Shown here piece after piece: positions 6,432-11,361 of a DNA stretch of 11,361 nt. The position numbers were made by a program, and so were the translations under genes. The stretch spans positions 1 through 11,361 of the forward strand of contig JAFZLQ010000050.1 in assembly GCA_017551425.1 (NCBI GenBank), read 5' to 3'. The stretch is from Bacteroidales bacterium. GTDB taxonomy: Bacteria; Bacteroidota; Bacteroidia; Bacteroidales; UBA932. A model generated the notes under the pieces. It worked only from the letters and a program-made list of their open reading frames with translations. It did not search any database and was not told where the DNA came from. The number at the start of each line of letters is the position of its first letter. The stretch's first letter is position 1.

Positions 6432-6728
6432 ATGGATAATTTGGAACAGCGTCAAGATATTTACGAATACTCCAACGGGGAGCTTGCCGCTCAACTTGGG
6501 GAGCGTTTCCGGGATTATCGGAATGCGTTGGGATTGTCACAGACGGAGGTGGCCCGCAACAGCGGCGTCTCCGTGATGACCATCGTCCGCTTTGAGAAGG
6601 GACTCGGGTATTCCATCCGTCTGGACAACTTGATAGCCCTGCTCAGGGCTGTACAACGCCTGGAAGATATCGCAGAGCTGGTCCCGGAAATGCCGGAAAA
6701 CCTTTACGTTAAAAAGAAAAGGAAATGA
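6432..6728 (+). CDS. hipB: HipB-like XRE-family antitoxin
   Basis: A 98-aa helix-turn-helix protein. The HTH spans about residues 18-70: LGERFRDYRNALGLSQTEVA, then a turn and recognition helix SGVSVMTIVRFEKG, then a supporting helix IRLDNLIALLRAVQRLEDIA. The basic tail ends KKKRK. As in other HipB proteins it should neutralise HipA and repress the operon through the inverted repeat upstream. The start at 6432 (MDNLEQ) is chosen because the earlier in-frame ATG at 6417 lies inside the -7 promoter element and could not be in the mRNA. The gene overlaps hipA by 4 nt (ATGA), giving coupled translation. Confidence 0.9.
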   Translation: MDNLEQRQDIYEYSNGELAAQLGERFRDYRNALGLSQTEVARNSGVSVMTIVRFEKGLGYSIRLDNLIALLRAVQRLEDIAELVPEMPENLYVKKKRK

Positions 6729-8002
6729 AAGACAACATCGTAAGTGTCCGGCTTTGGGGGCGTGAAATATGCAGGCTCGAGTGGCTTGGAGGGTATAAGC
6801 AGCGGTTCGGAAAACTGGGGGCGGCAGTATCCTTCCATCCGGACTATGTATCCTATGGCTGGGACTTGGACCCTATAGGTCCTTACAACCGCTCAACATA
6901 TCTGGTGCAGAAAGGACTGTCCGACTGGTGCAGGGCGAAGGATTGTGAAGGCCTGCCCAGATTTCTTTCCGGTTCACTTCCTGACGATTGGGGGAATGCC
7001 GTTTTCGCTGCCTGGATTGACAGCAGAAGTATCCGGCATTCCGACATCACCCCTGTGGACAAACTTGCGTTTATCGGCAAGCGCGGCATGGGCGCGCTCG
7101 TGTTTGTTCCGGCACTGTACGATGGCATTTCTACTGATACGCCTCTTATTCTTGAAGAACTGTACGATTTGTCCAAAGAAATCCAGAAAAGCCGGGAGGG
7201 CCTTTCCGTGGATCTCGGCTCCCACCCCGGCATAGGGGACTTGATGGCTGTGGGCATGAGTGCCGGCGGCATGCATCCGAAGGCGATACTGGCCATCAAT
7301 TGGAACACCGGAGAGGTGAGATCGGGGCAGTTTCTGCTTCCCGACGACTTTACCCAGTATATCCTCAAGTTTCGTGATTCCGACACCTGGCCCACTGCAG
7401 AAGTAGAAATGGCCTATCACATTATGGCTGTCAAAAGCGGGATTTCCATGGAGAATTGCCGCCTGTTCCCCATTGAGGGGCAGAACCATTTCCTGACGGA
7501 AAGATTTGACCGGAAAAACGGGGGCAAATTGCACACGGCAACACTCTATGCGCTGAATGGCGAAACATATTCATACGAGCAACTGATGAGAGTTTGCCGC
7601 AAGATGAGACTACCCTATCCGGATATGGAACAGGTATTCAGGCGAGCAGTGTTCAACTATCTTTCCGGCGTGTGCGATGACCACGACAAGAACTTTTCTT
7701 TCGCACTCAAAGAAGATGGCATCTGGAGGTTGGCTCCTGCGTATGATGTTACTTTCACTGTGAATTTGAGGGACAGATTTATCGGCGACAGGCATGCATT
7801 AAGCCTCTCAGATAAAAACAGGCAGGTTTCGCGCGATGACATCCTTCGCTTTGCAGATCAAGGGGATATCAGAAATGCCTCCCACATATTGGAAGAAATC
7901 GAGGAAGCAATAGGTTCATTCCAGGCTATTGCCTCTGAAGTAGGGATTGACGAAAAGGTGAGTTCTTTGATTCTTTCCCATATATACAGTCACAAACCGT
8001 AG
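6725..8002 (+). CDS. hipA: HipA-like toxin, serine/threonine kinase
   Basis: A 425-aa full-length HipA-family kinase with N-terminal and C-terminal domains in one chain, unlike split HipT/HipN variants. Seen: the N-terminal subdomain 1 region to about 130; the glycine-rich loop MSAGGMHPKA at about 178-187, where Ser179 is a possible autophosphorylation site; YILKF with Lys215; AEVEMAYHIMAVKSGI at 225-240; HFLTERFDR at 255-263; the catalytic loop DDHDKNF with Asp318 and Asn323; and metal-binding Asp341 in APAYD. All catalytic residues look intact. Known: HipA of E. coli phosphorylates glutamyl-tRNA synthetase and causes growth arrest and persistence; other HipA proteins have other targets, so the substrate here is not known. 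It is second in the hipBA operon. GC is lower than in the core genes, in keeping with acquisition. Confidence 0.92.
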   Translation: MKDNIVSVRLWGREICRLEWLGGYKQRFGKLGAAVSFHPDYVSYGWDLDPIGPYNRSTYLVQKGLSDWCRAKDCEGLPRFLSGSLPDDWGNAVFAAWIDSRSIRHSDITPVDKLAFIGKRGMGALVFVPALYDGISTDTPLILEELYDLSKEIQKSREGLSVDLGSHPGIGDLMAVGMSAGGMHPKAILAINWNTGEVRSGQFLLPDDFTQYILKFRDSDTWPTAEVEMAYHIMAVKSGISMENCRLFPIEGQNHFLTERFDRKNGGKLHTATLYALNGETYSYEQLMRVCRKMRLPYPDMEQVFRRAVFNYLSGVCDDHDKNFSFALKEDGIWRLAPAYDVTFTVNLRDRFIGDRHALSLSDKNRQVSRDDILRFADQGDIRNASHILEEIEEAIGSFQAIASEVGIDEKVSSLILSHIYSHKP

Positions 8003-8270
8003 GATTCGCAGGAAAAAGCGACGTGATGGCGCCGCCATACTTGCGTCGTTTTCTTTGGTTTACCACCACCCCGTCTGTGTGACTCATCCCCTTGGTATAC
8101 ACATCCTTGTAACCGTCCCTGACCGCTTGTCCCTTACCATAGGGCCACACTTTCTTGCATTCATCAAGGAGAACGTCGAAGTAATGCGAGTGGAACACCC
8201 ATTTCCAGAACCCAGTCCCGGAATCAGCGGCAAACTCTGATTTCCCTTGTCCCCGTAAGTGCTGAATGTC
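7926..8270 (-). pseudogene. Unrecognised reading-frame remnant
   Basis: The minus strand is open from about 8294 to a stop at 7926. The stretch between about 8270 and 8010 reads like real protein, rich in Trp, Tyr and His: FWKWVFHSHYFDVLLDECKK, then VWPYGKGQAVRDGYKDVYTK, then GMSHTDGVVVNQRKRRKYGG. No ATG precedes this; a GTG at 8198 is the only plausible start and would cut into the compositionally consistent part. The front overlaps the end of the SDR gene and the back overlaps hipA, which suggests a fragment trimmed at both ends rather than a complete gene. I do not recognise the family. It could also be a small intact gene of about 90 aa starting at 8198. Confidence 0.35.
8013..8056 (+). 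terminator. Possible terminator after hipA
   Basis: Seen: outer stem CGACG (8019-8023) with CGTCG (8044-8048), an inner hairpin ATGGC-GCC-GCCAT (8026-8038), then TTTTCTTT (8049-8056). It starts about 10 nt after the hipA stop. The stem is short and interrupted, so the call is tentative, and it overlaps a possible coding remnant on the other strand. Confidence 0.4.
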
Positions 8271-9081
8271 ATAGCGCGTGTCCTCCTGATACTTTTACGA
8301 CTTGCCCCGTGAGCTTTCCAGCCAGCTCGCTGGAGAGGAACAGAATAGTATTGGCAATATCCTCAGGTTGAATGAGTTTACCCATAGGGATAAGCGGAAC
8401 CACCGCTTTCTCCAAATCTTCATCAATCCATCCCGTCTGAGTAGGACCCGGGGCTACGCAATTTACGGTAATGCCATATTGGGCCACTTCAAGGGCAATG
8501 CTGCGGGTAAGCGCTTCCAGCGTGGCTTTACTGGCTCCGTAGGTGATTTGGCCGGCAAATACTTGCGCGGCATCGGTGGAGATATTGATGACACGTCCGT
8601 AATCGCCACGATGATTGACGAATTCCCTTGTCATAAGGATGCTTCCACGCACATTGACCGCAAAAGTATCATCAATCACGCTCCGGGTAATCTTTTCGAT
8701 GGTATCAATGCCCTCCATATCACCGTCGGCGGCATTATTGACAAGGATGTCTGCTTTTCCGAATCGCTTCAGAACCGCCGCGTAAATCTCCTTCACGGAT
8801 TTCTCATCGGAAATGTCGCTCTCAAGAATCAGATAATCGGCGTTGATTTCCTTGAGCTTGCCCTCAACCGATTCGGCATTACCGGCATTCGCTTTAAAAT
8901 ACCGGTCTGTTCCGTTCTTGTCTGTCTTCTCTGCATCAAATGGCCTCAAAATTCTCTTATACACCAAAACGACCTTAGCTCCTTCACGTGCAAAAGCCAA
9001 CGCCGTCGTCGCCCCGATTCCCTGAGGGTTATTTGCCCCGGTGATTATGGCGACTCTGTCCTTTAATCCATAATTAACCAT
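8269..9081 (-). CDS. SDR-family NAD(P)-dependent oxidoreductase
   Basis: A 270-aa classical short-chain dehydrogenase/reductase. Seen: cofactor loop TGANNPQGIG (14-23), a form of TGxxxGxG; NNAA at 115-118; and the catalytic tetrad Asn143, Ser168, Tyr181 and Lys185 in YGASK. SQ-like end VKVSGGHAL follows LTGQVV. A charged insertion of about 35 residues after the second strand (residues 43-80, RILRPFDAEKTDKNGTDRYF and on) is longer than in FabG and marks a subgroup I associate with Firmicutes SDRs, often auto-named 3-oxoacyl-ACP reductase. The substrate cannot be told. A tyrosine and lysine at 41-42 after the second strand do not settle NADH versus NADPH. No clear promoter was found upstream. 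Lower GC than the core genes and isolation between remnants suggest horizontal gain. Confidence 0.88.
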   Translation of the reverse strand: MVNYGLKDRVAIITGANNPQGIGATTALAFAREGAKVVLVYKRILRPFDAEKTDKNGTDRYFKANAGNAESVEGKLKEINADYLILESDISDEKSVKEIYAAVLKRFGKADILVNNAADGDMEGIDTIEKITRSVIDDTFAVNVRGSILMTREFVNHRGDYGRVINISTDAAQVFAGQITYGASKATLEALTRSIALEVAQYGITVNCVAPGPTQTGWIDEDLEKAVVPLIPMGKLIQPEDIANTILFLSSELAGKLTGQVVKVSGGHAL

Positions 9082-9107
9082 TACTGCCTATCTATACCAT
9101 TATGATT

Positions 9108-9279
9108 AACAGAAGCGAATTTACTCATTTTCCGTGACATACTAAAACCACCGGCGCTTCAGTCGGACGCACGGCACTCTGATAGCGGCGTTGAGACAAT
9201 CATCCGGACACTCCGCCACGACGGCGAGATCATTCGCAAGGGCGGTCGCTTTGGCTGGGAATGGGAAGTCCTCAAGTAA
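9108..9279 (+). pseudogene. C-terminal remnant, winged-helix type (possibly AlbA_2/Schlafen-like protein)
   Basis: Seen: an open frame after a TGA at 9099-9101 that ends at TAA 9277-9279 and has no start codon. Its last 35 residues read DSGVETIIRTLRHDGEIIRK then GGRFGWEWEVLK, the look of a winged-helix wing at the C-terminus of AlbA_2-domain ATP-binding proteins or similar wHTH proteins. The body of the gene is missing, so this is a fragment. The family is inferred from pattern memory only. The beginning of an AlbA_2 gene appears at 11267, after the integrase, raising the question of whether the two are related copies. Confidence 0.45.
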
Positions 9280-9333
9280 ACAACCATGCCACCAACACCT
9301 TCCGCATGGCTATGATATTGACCGCCGGAGCGC

Positions 9334-9438
9334 GCGGCGAAGAGGCGAAAATGCTACGTTTGGAGGCCCGAACGTAGCAGTTTTGCGTTTTTCGCGCACT
9401 TTTGCTACGATATTGGGGTAAAACGTAGCAATTTGCCA
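9334..9438. repeat. 105-bp intergenic double-hairpin repeat, copy B
   Basis: Same orientation and length as the copy at 6230-6334, 14 differences by hand count. Hairpin 1 (9345-9386) keeps the TGCTACGTT/AACGTAGCA core, and several changes in its arms are G-T wobbles (A-T to G-T, T-A to T-G) that keep pairing. Hairpin 2 pairs TGCTACG (9403-9409) with CGTAGCA (9424-9430) around a loop with ATATTGGGG. It lies 54 nt after the stop of the winged-helix remnant, the same relative place as copy A after mdh. Confidence 0.85.
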
Positions 9439-9591
9439 GCTTCGGGCGAAGGGAGGGCGCCGGAGGGACTGCAGCGGCGTGAGGGGCGGAGGGCGGAGTG
9501 AGGGAGCGAGAGAGATAGAGAGATAGAGAGTGAAAGGGGGCGGAGGGATTAGCCCGCGCTGGCGCGCGGCCTTTTCCCTCGGTCACCGAGA
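9439..9591. other. GC- and purine-rich spacer with short hairpins
   Basis: No credible gene. The plus strand is very purine-rich from about 9447 to 9550. Within it AGAGATAG is repeated in tandem 2.5 times (9511-9530). Two small hairpins follow: CCGCGC-TGGC-GCGCGG (9554-9569) and CTCGG-TCA-CCGAG (9578-9590). The second sits at the edge of the structured segment and could be part of the same minus-strand transcript's end. Confidence 0.5.
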
Positions 9592-9723
9592 GCAATCAGA
9601 ATAAAGGTGCGTGGATGAACCACGCTTTGTGCACACAGGGGCGTCCTTATGCAAGCAAGCTTGCAACGGATGCCCCTGAATGCACAAACGCCGCACTTTC
9701 GTGCGGCGCCTGATTCTGATTGC
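9592..9723 (-). ncRNA. Candidate structured RNA, multibranch fold
   Basis: Seen: an 11-bp perfect closing stem (9592-9602 with 9713-9723) encloses three hairpins. Hairpin a is 9609-9625 (6 bp, 5-nt loop). Hairpin b is 9626-9688 in three helices of 8, 10 and 6 bp. Hairpin c is 9689-9708 (8 bp, 4-nt loop). Read on the minus strand, the loop of c is GAAA and that of b is CUUG closed by G-C, both classic stable RNA tetraloops; on the plus strand they are UUUC and CAAG. That favours transcription from the minus strand, i.e. downstream of the tRNA 3' end at 9730. It lacks the SRP RNA, tmRNA and RNase P motifs I can recall. The role is unknown, and a DNA-level role (recombination or cruciform site) remains possible. 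Confidence 0.55.
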
Positions 9724-9729
9724 ATTGCG

Positions 9730-9752
9730 CGGTGAGTGAGGGATTCGAACCT
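9730..9752 (-). other. tRNA 3'-end fragment, probable att site of an integrative element
   Basis: Seen on the minus strand: AGGTTCGAATCCCTCACTC then ACCG. This is a T-loop (TTCGAAT), the 3' half of a T-stem, a 7-nt acceptor strand ACTCACC and discriminator G. Upstream of it the T-stem partner and the rest of a tRNA are absent. This is what remains on one side when an element integrates into a tRNA 3' end. The ACTCACC-G end is typical of tRNA-Ser in my memory. The recombinase gene starts 137 nt away, so the element extends to the right and the intact tRNA should sit at its far end. Confidence 0.7.
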
Positions 9753-9832
9753 TAGTTTCGAATAGTTCCTCGCATCTAATAAAGTAACTGATTTACAGTA
9801 TATTAAGTGTAATACGATTTCTGACAATTTAT

Positions 9833-9863
9833 TTTGATTTCTCATTTCATGTGCGTAAATTTG
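9833..9863 (+). promoter_or_regulatory. Promoter of the integrase gene
   Basis: Seen: TTTG (9833-9836), a 19-nt spacer, TAAATTTG (9856-9863), a full consensus match. The expected leader to the ATG at 9889 is about 20 nt. The direct repeat GTGCGTAA occurs at 9851-9858 and 9863-9870, 12 bp apart, straddling the -7 box; it may bind a regulator or the recombinase. Confidence 0.75.
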
Positions 9864-9888
9864 TGCGTAAGTCATAAGAAATCGAGTT

Positions 9889-11241
9889 ATGTCGGTCAAG
9901 TATTATCTGGATAAAAGGGAGAGCAAGCTCACCAAGGAACACCCCATCAGAGTCTCTGCGGTCGTTAACGGCACCCGGGTTCTATCGACCACTGGATACA
10001 GTGTCAAGGAGAAATCCTGGGATGAGAAGGCGCAACGCGTAAAGCCTCATCAGACGAACGCCAAGAAGCAGACCTCGGCCCAGATTAATAAGTACCTCAA
10101 CGGAGTTGAGGGAGTGGTCCTGGACTTTGAGAATACTTGTAGGTCCCGCCCCGCCCAGGATAAGTTGAAGGAGATAATAAACAGTTATGATCCCAACGCA
10201 GATCCTGATGAAGAGGGCATCAATACTGAGCCCCGCCGAAAGTCGGTAGTGGAATACTTTGAGGAGTTCTGCCGGGAAGAGAAGGTGTCGAACCAGTGGA
10301 CTCGCGGGACTGTTCAAATTTGGGATGCCTTCAAGAAGCATCTTACCGCTGTAACCAAGGGCGCTTCCTTCGATTTCTTCAACGATGATGGTATCCGAGC
10401 ATTTGTCCGTCACCTGCGTACCAAAGCAAATATGCAGGAAAACACAGTCCAGAAACACTACCTTAACCTGCGCTGGTTCTTGAACTGGGCCATTCGGGAA
10501 GGTTATGCTTCTATCAAAGAGATTGGGAAGATTCAACCGAAGTTCAAACTCATTGATCAACCGGTTATCTTCCTTACGAAGGACGAGTTGATGAAACTCT
10601 ATCGCTATGAGGTTCCTGCCAACGGGACAAAGGTCAAACTCCATTCTTATGAAGGGATAGAGTATGAGAAGGTGGTCCACGATGCCGGTGCCCTGGCCAA
10701 GACACGCGACCTCTTCTGCTTCTGCGCCTTTACCAGTCTGCGTTATTCCGATATGGCCAACCTTAAGCAGACGGACATATCCGGAGACATCCTGTATATC
10801 ACTACTCAGAAGACACACAATCGGCTCCCCATCAACATCAACTCTTTCGCGAGGGAGATACTGGATAAATACAAAGACAGCAAGTTCCCTTATGGCCAGG
10901 CTTTGCCGGTCATCACCAATCAGAAGATGAACGATTATATCAAGGACCTATGTGAACTGTGTGAGATTAACGAACCCATCACCAGCGTATGCTATCGTGG
11001 TGGCCAGCGGGAAGAGACCACAAAACCCAAGTACAATTTGATGGGCACTCATGCCGGCCGTCGTACCTTCATCTGCTTTGCCCTCTCCAGCGGCATCCCA
11101 CCCCAGGTTGTCATGAAATGGACCGGCCACAAAGACTACAAGGCTATGAAACCCTACATCGACATTGCCGAGAAGGTGAAGGCAGAGCAGATGGCCATTT
11201 TTGAGAAAGGATTGAAAGGTGAATCAGAAAAAAACTCATAA
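9889..11241 (+). CDS. Tyrosine recombinase/integrase of a Bacteroidota integrative element
   Basis: A 450-aa site-specific recombinase of the Bacteroidota phage/ICE type. Residues about 1-85 form an arm-type DNA-binding domain (MSVKYYLDKRESKLTKEHPI...). Residues about 118-205 form the SAM-like core-binding domain. Residues about 228-440 are the catalytic domain. All six active-site residues are seen: Arg285 (TSLRYSDMANL), Lys308 (TTQKTHNRLPI), His388 and Arg391 (GTHAGRRTF), His414 (WTGHKDY) and nucleophile Tyr423 (KPYIDI). It should cut and rejoin DNA at attP and the tRNA 3'-end attB, and the core at 9730-9752 next door supports that. There is an insertion of about 15 residues before the catalytic His box (about 366-380, VCYRGGQREETTKPK), common in this group. 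It is intact, so the element may still be mobile. Confidence 0.95.
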   Translation: MSVKYYLDKRESKLTKEHPIRVSAVVNGTRVLSTTGYSVKEKSWDEKAQRVKPHQTNAKKQTSAQINKYLNGVEGVVLDFENTCRSRPAQDKLKEIINSYDPNADPDEEGINTEPRRKSVVEYFEEFCREEKVSNQWTRGTVQIWDAFKKHLTAVTKGASFDFFNDDGIRAFVRHLRTKANMQENTVQKHYLNLRWFLNWAIREGYASIKEIGKIQPKFKLIDQPVIFLTKDELMKLYRYEVPANGTKVKLHSYEGIEYEKVVHDAGALAKTRDLFCFCAFTSLRYSDMANLKQTDISGDILYITTQKTHNRLPININSFAREILDKYKDSKFPYGQALPVITNQKMNDYIKDLCELCEINEPITSVCYRGGQREETTKPKYNLMGTHAGRRTFICFALSSGIPPQVVMKWTGHKDYKAMKPYIDIAEKVKAEQMAIFEKGLKGESEKNS

Positions 11242-11246
11242 CTTTG
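11239..11246 (+). promoter_or_regulatory. -7 box before the AlbA_2-type gene
   Basis: Seen: TAACTTTG, a full TAnnTTTG match, which uses the integrase stop codon TAA as its first bases. A TTGA at 11212-11215 is a poor -33 with 23-nt spacing. The leader to the ATG at 11267 would be about 15 nt. Confidence 0.45.
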
Positions 11247-11266
11247 TAAACAAGACCTGATGCGAT

Positions 11267-11361
11267 ATGGACGAGAAAGAATTAAAAGCCATCGTTAAAG
11301 ACATTCAAGCTTCGCCGACCGAGTGTGAATGGGTTGAAATCAAACATAATAATGAAGACCC
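11267..11361 (+). CDS. AlbA_2/Schlafen-type ATP-binding protein, 5' end only
   Basis: The window ends after 31 codons. The visible N-terminus is MDEKELKAIVKDIQASPTE followed by CEWVEIKHNNED. The E-x-E-W-V-E-x-K-H-N-N pattern is the start of the AlbA_2 (Schlafen AAA_4) domain found in putative nucleic-acid-binding, ATP-binding proteins that are often carried by mobile elements and defence islands. It lies 25 nt after the integrase stop in the same direction and may be the second gene of the element or part of its cargo. Function is unknown: roles in transcription regulation, RNA cleavage and phage defence are reported for relatives. The call rests on a short stretch. Confidence 0.65.
   Translation, partial: MDEKELKAIVKDIQASPTECEWVEIKHNNED

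Noticed and set aside
8302..9066. 254-aa plus-strand open frame opposite the SDR gene
   Set aside because: The SDR on the minus strand has intact motifs and catalytic residues; the antisense translation has none and arises from codon structure.
6230..9438. The two 105-bp repeats as ends of a single composite transposon
   Set aside because: The copies are in direct orientation, there is no transposase between them, and no flanking target duplication is visible; each is better explained as a dispersed intergenic repeat.
9554..9576. GC-rich hairpin followed by CCTTTT as a plus-strand terminator
   Set aside because: There is no plus-strand gene directly upstream that needs it, and the T-run is short and preceded by CC.
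9592..9723. Identification of the structured segment as SRP RNA, tmRNA, 6S RNA or RNase P RNA
   Set aside because: The conserved SRP GGTCAGG/GGAAGCAGCC type core is absent, no tag-peptide or tRNA-like half is present, it is too short for RNase P, and the multibranch shape does not fit 6S.
9549..9899. 116-aa minus-strand open frame across the structured segment and the tRNA fragment
   Set aside because: It runs through hairpins, a tRNA 3' end and the integrase promoter, and its translation is Cys/Arg-rich without domain signs.
1..11361. CRISPR array
   Set aside because: No regularly spaced direct repeats with unique spacers are present; repeats seen are isolated hairpins or short tandems.

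Overview
The window looks like a chromosomal segment from a GC-rich member of the Bacteroidota, probably an intestinal Bacteroidales. Three things point there. Promoters match the Bacteroidota pattern TTTG-N19-21-TAnnTTTG, with most starts lacking a Shine-Dalgarno. The gene types fit: an ECF sigma factor paired with an inner-membrane/outer-membrane anti-sigma fusion, a Bacteroidales-type malate dehydrogenase, and a Bacteroidota tyrosine recombinase. The tRNA gene does not encode CCA. I cannot assign a genus from sequence alone.

Positions 1-6200 are ordinary core chromosome with high GC. On the minus strand lie tRNA-Pro(UGG) with its own promoter and terminator, a dual-membrane anti-sigma (Dma-like) protein, and its ECF sigma factor. 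Divergent from these is a two-gene operon: a secreted TPR protein overlapping by 4 nt with an EnvC-like coiled-coil/LytM protein. A convergent phosphopantetheinyl transferase follows, then divergent malate dehydrogenase (mdh).

Positions 6230-9440 are a lower-GC accessory stretch bracketed by two same-orientation copies of a 105-bp intergenic palindromic repeat (about 87% identical by hand alignment). Inside are a hipB-hipA toxin-antitoxin operon with a near-perfect promoter, a 12-bp inverted-repeat operator and an apparently leaderless start; an unrecognised reading-frame remnant; an SDR-family oxidoreductase; and a C-terminal winged-helix gene remnant.

Positions 9440-9730 hold a GC/purine-rich spacer and then a 132-nt segment that folds by eye into an 11-bp closing stem enclosing three hairpins. 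Its loops read GAAA and CUUG only on the minus strand, suggesting a minus-strand structured RNA not matching any family I know. Directly beside it is a tRNA 3'-end fragment (probably tRNA-Ser), read as the attachment site of an integrative element. The element continues to the right with its tyrosine recombinase (9889-11241) and the start of an AlbA_2/Schlafen-type gene cut by the window edge.

Together: a conserved envelope-homeostasis and central-metabolism block, then a hot spot where a toxin-antitoxin module, metabolic cargo and a tRNA-targeting element have accumulated. The most promising undescribed items are the structured RNA at 9592-9723 and the 105-bp hairpin repeat.
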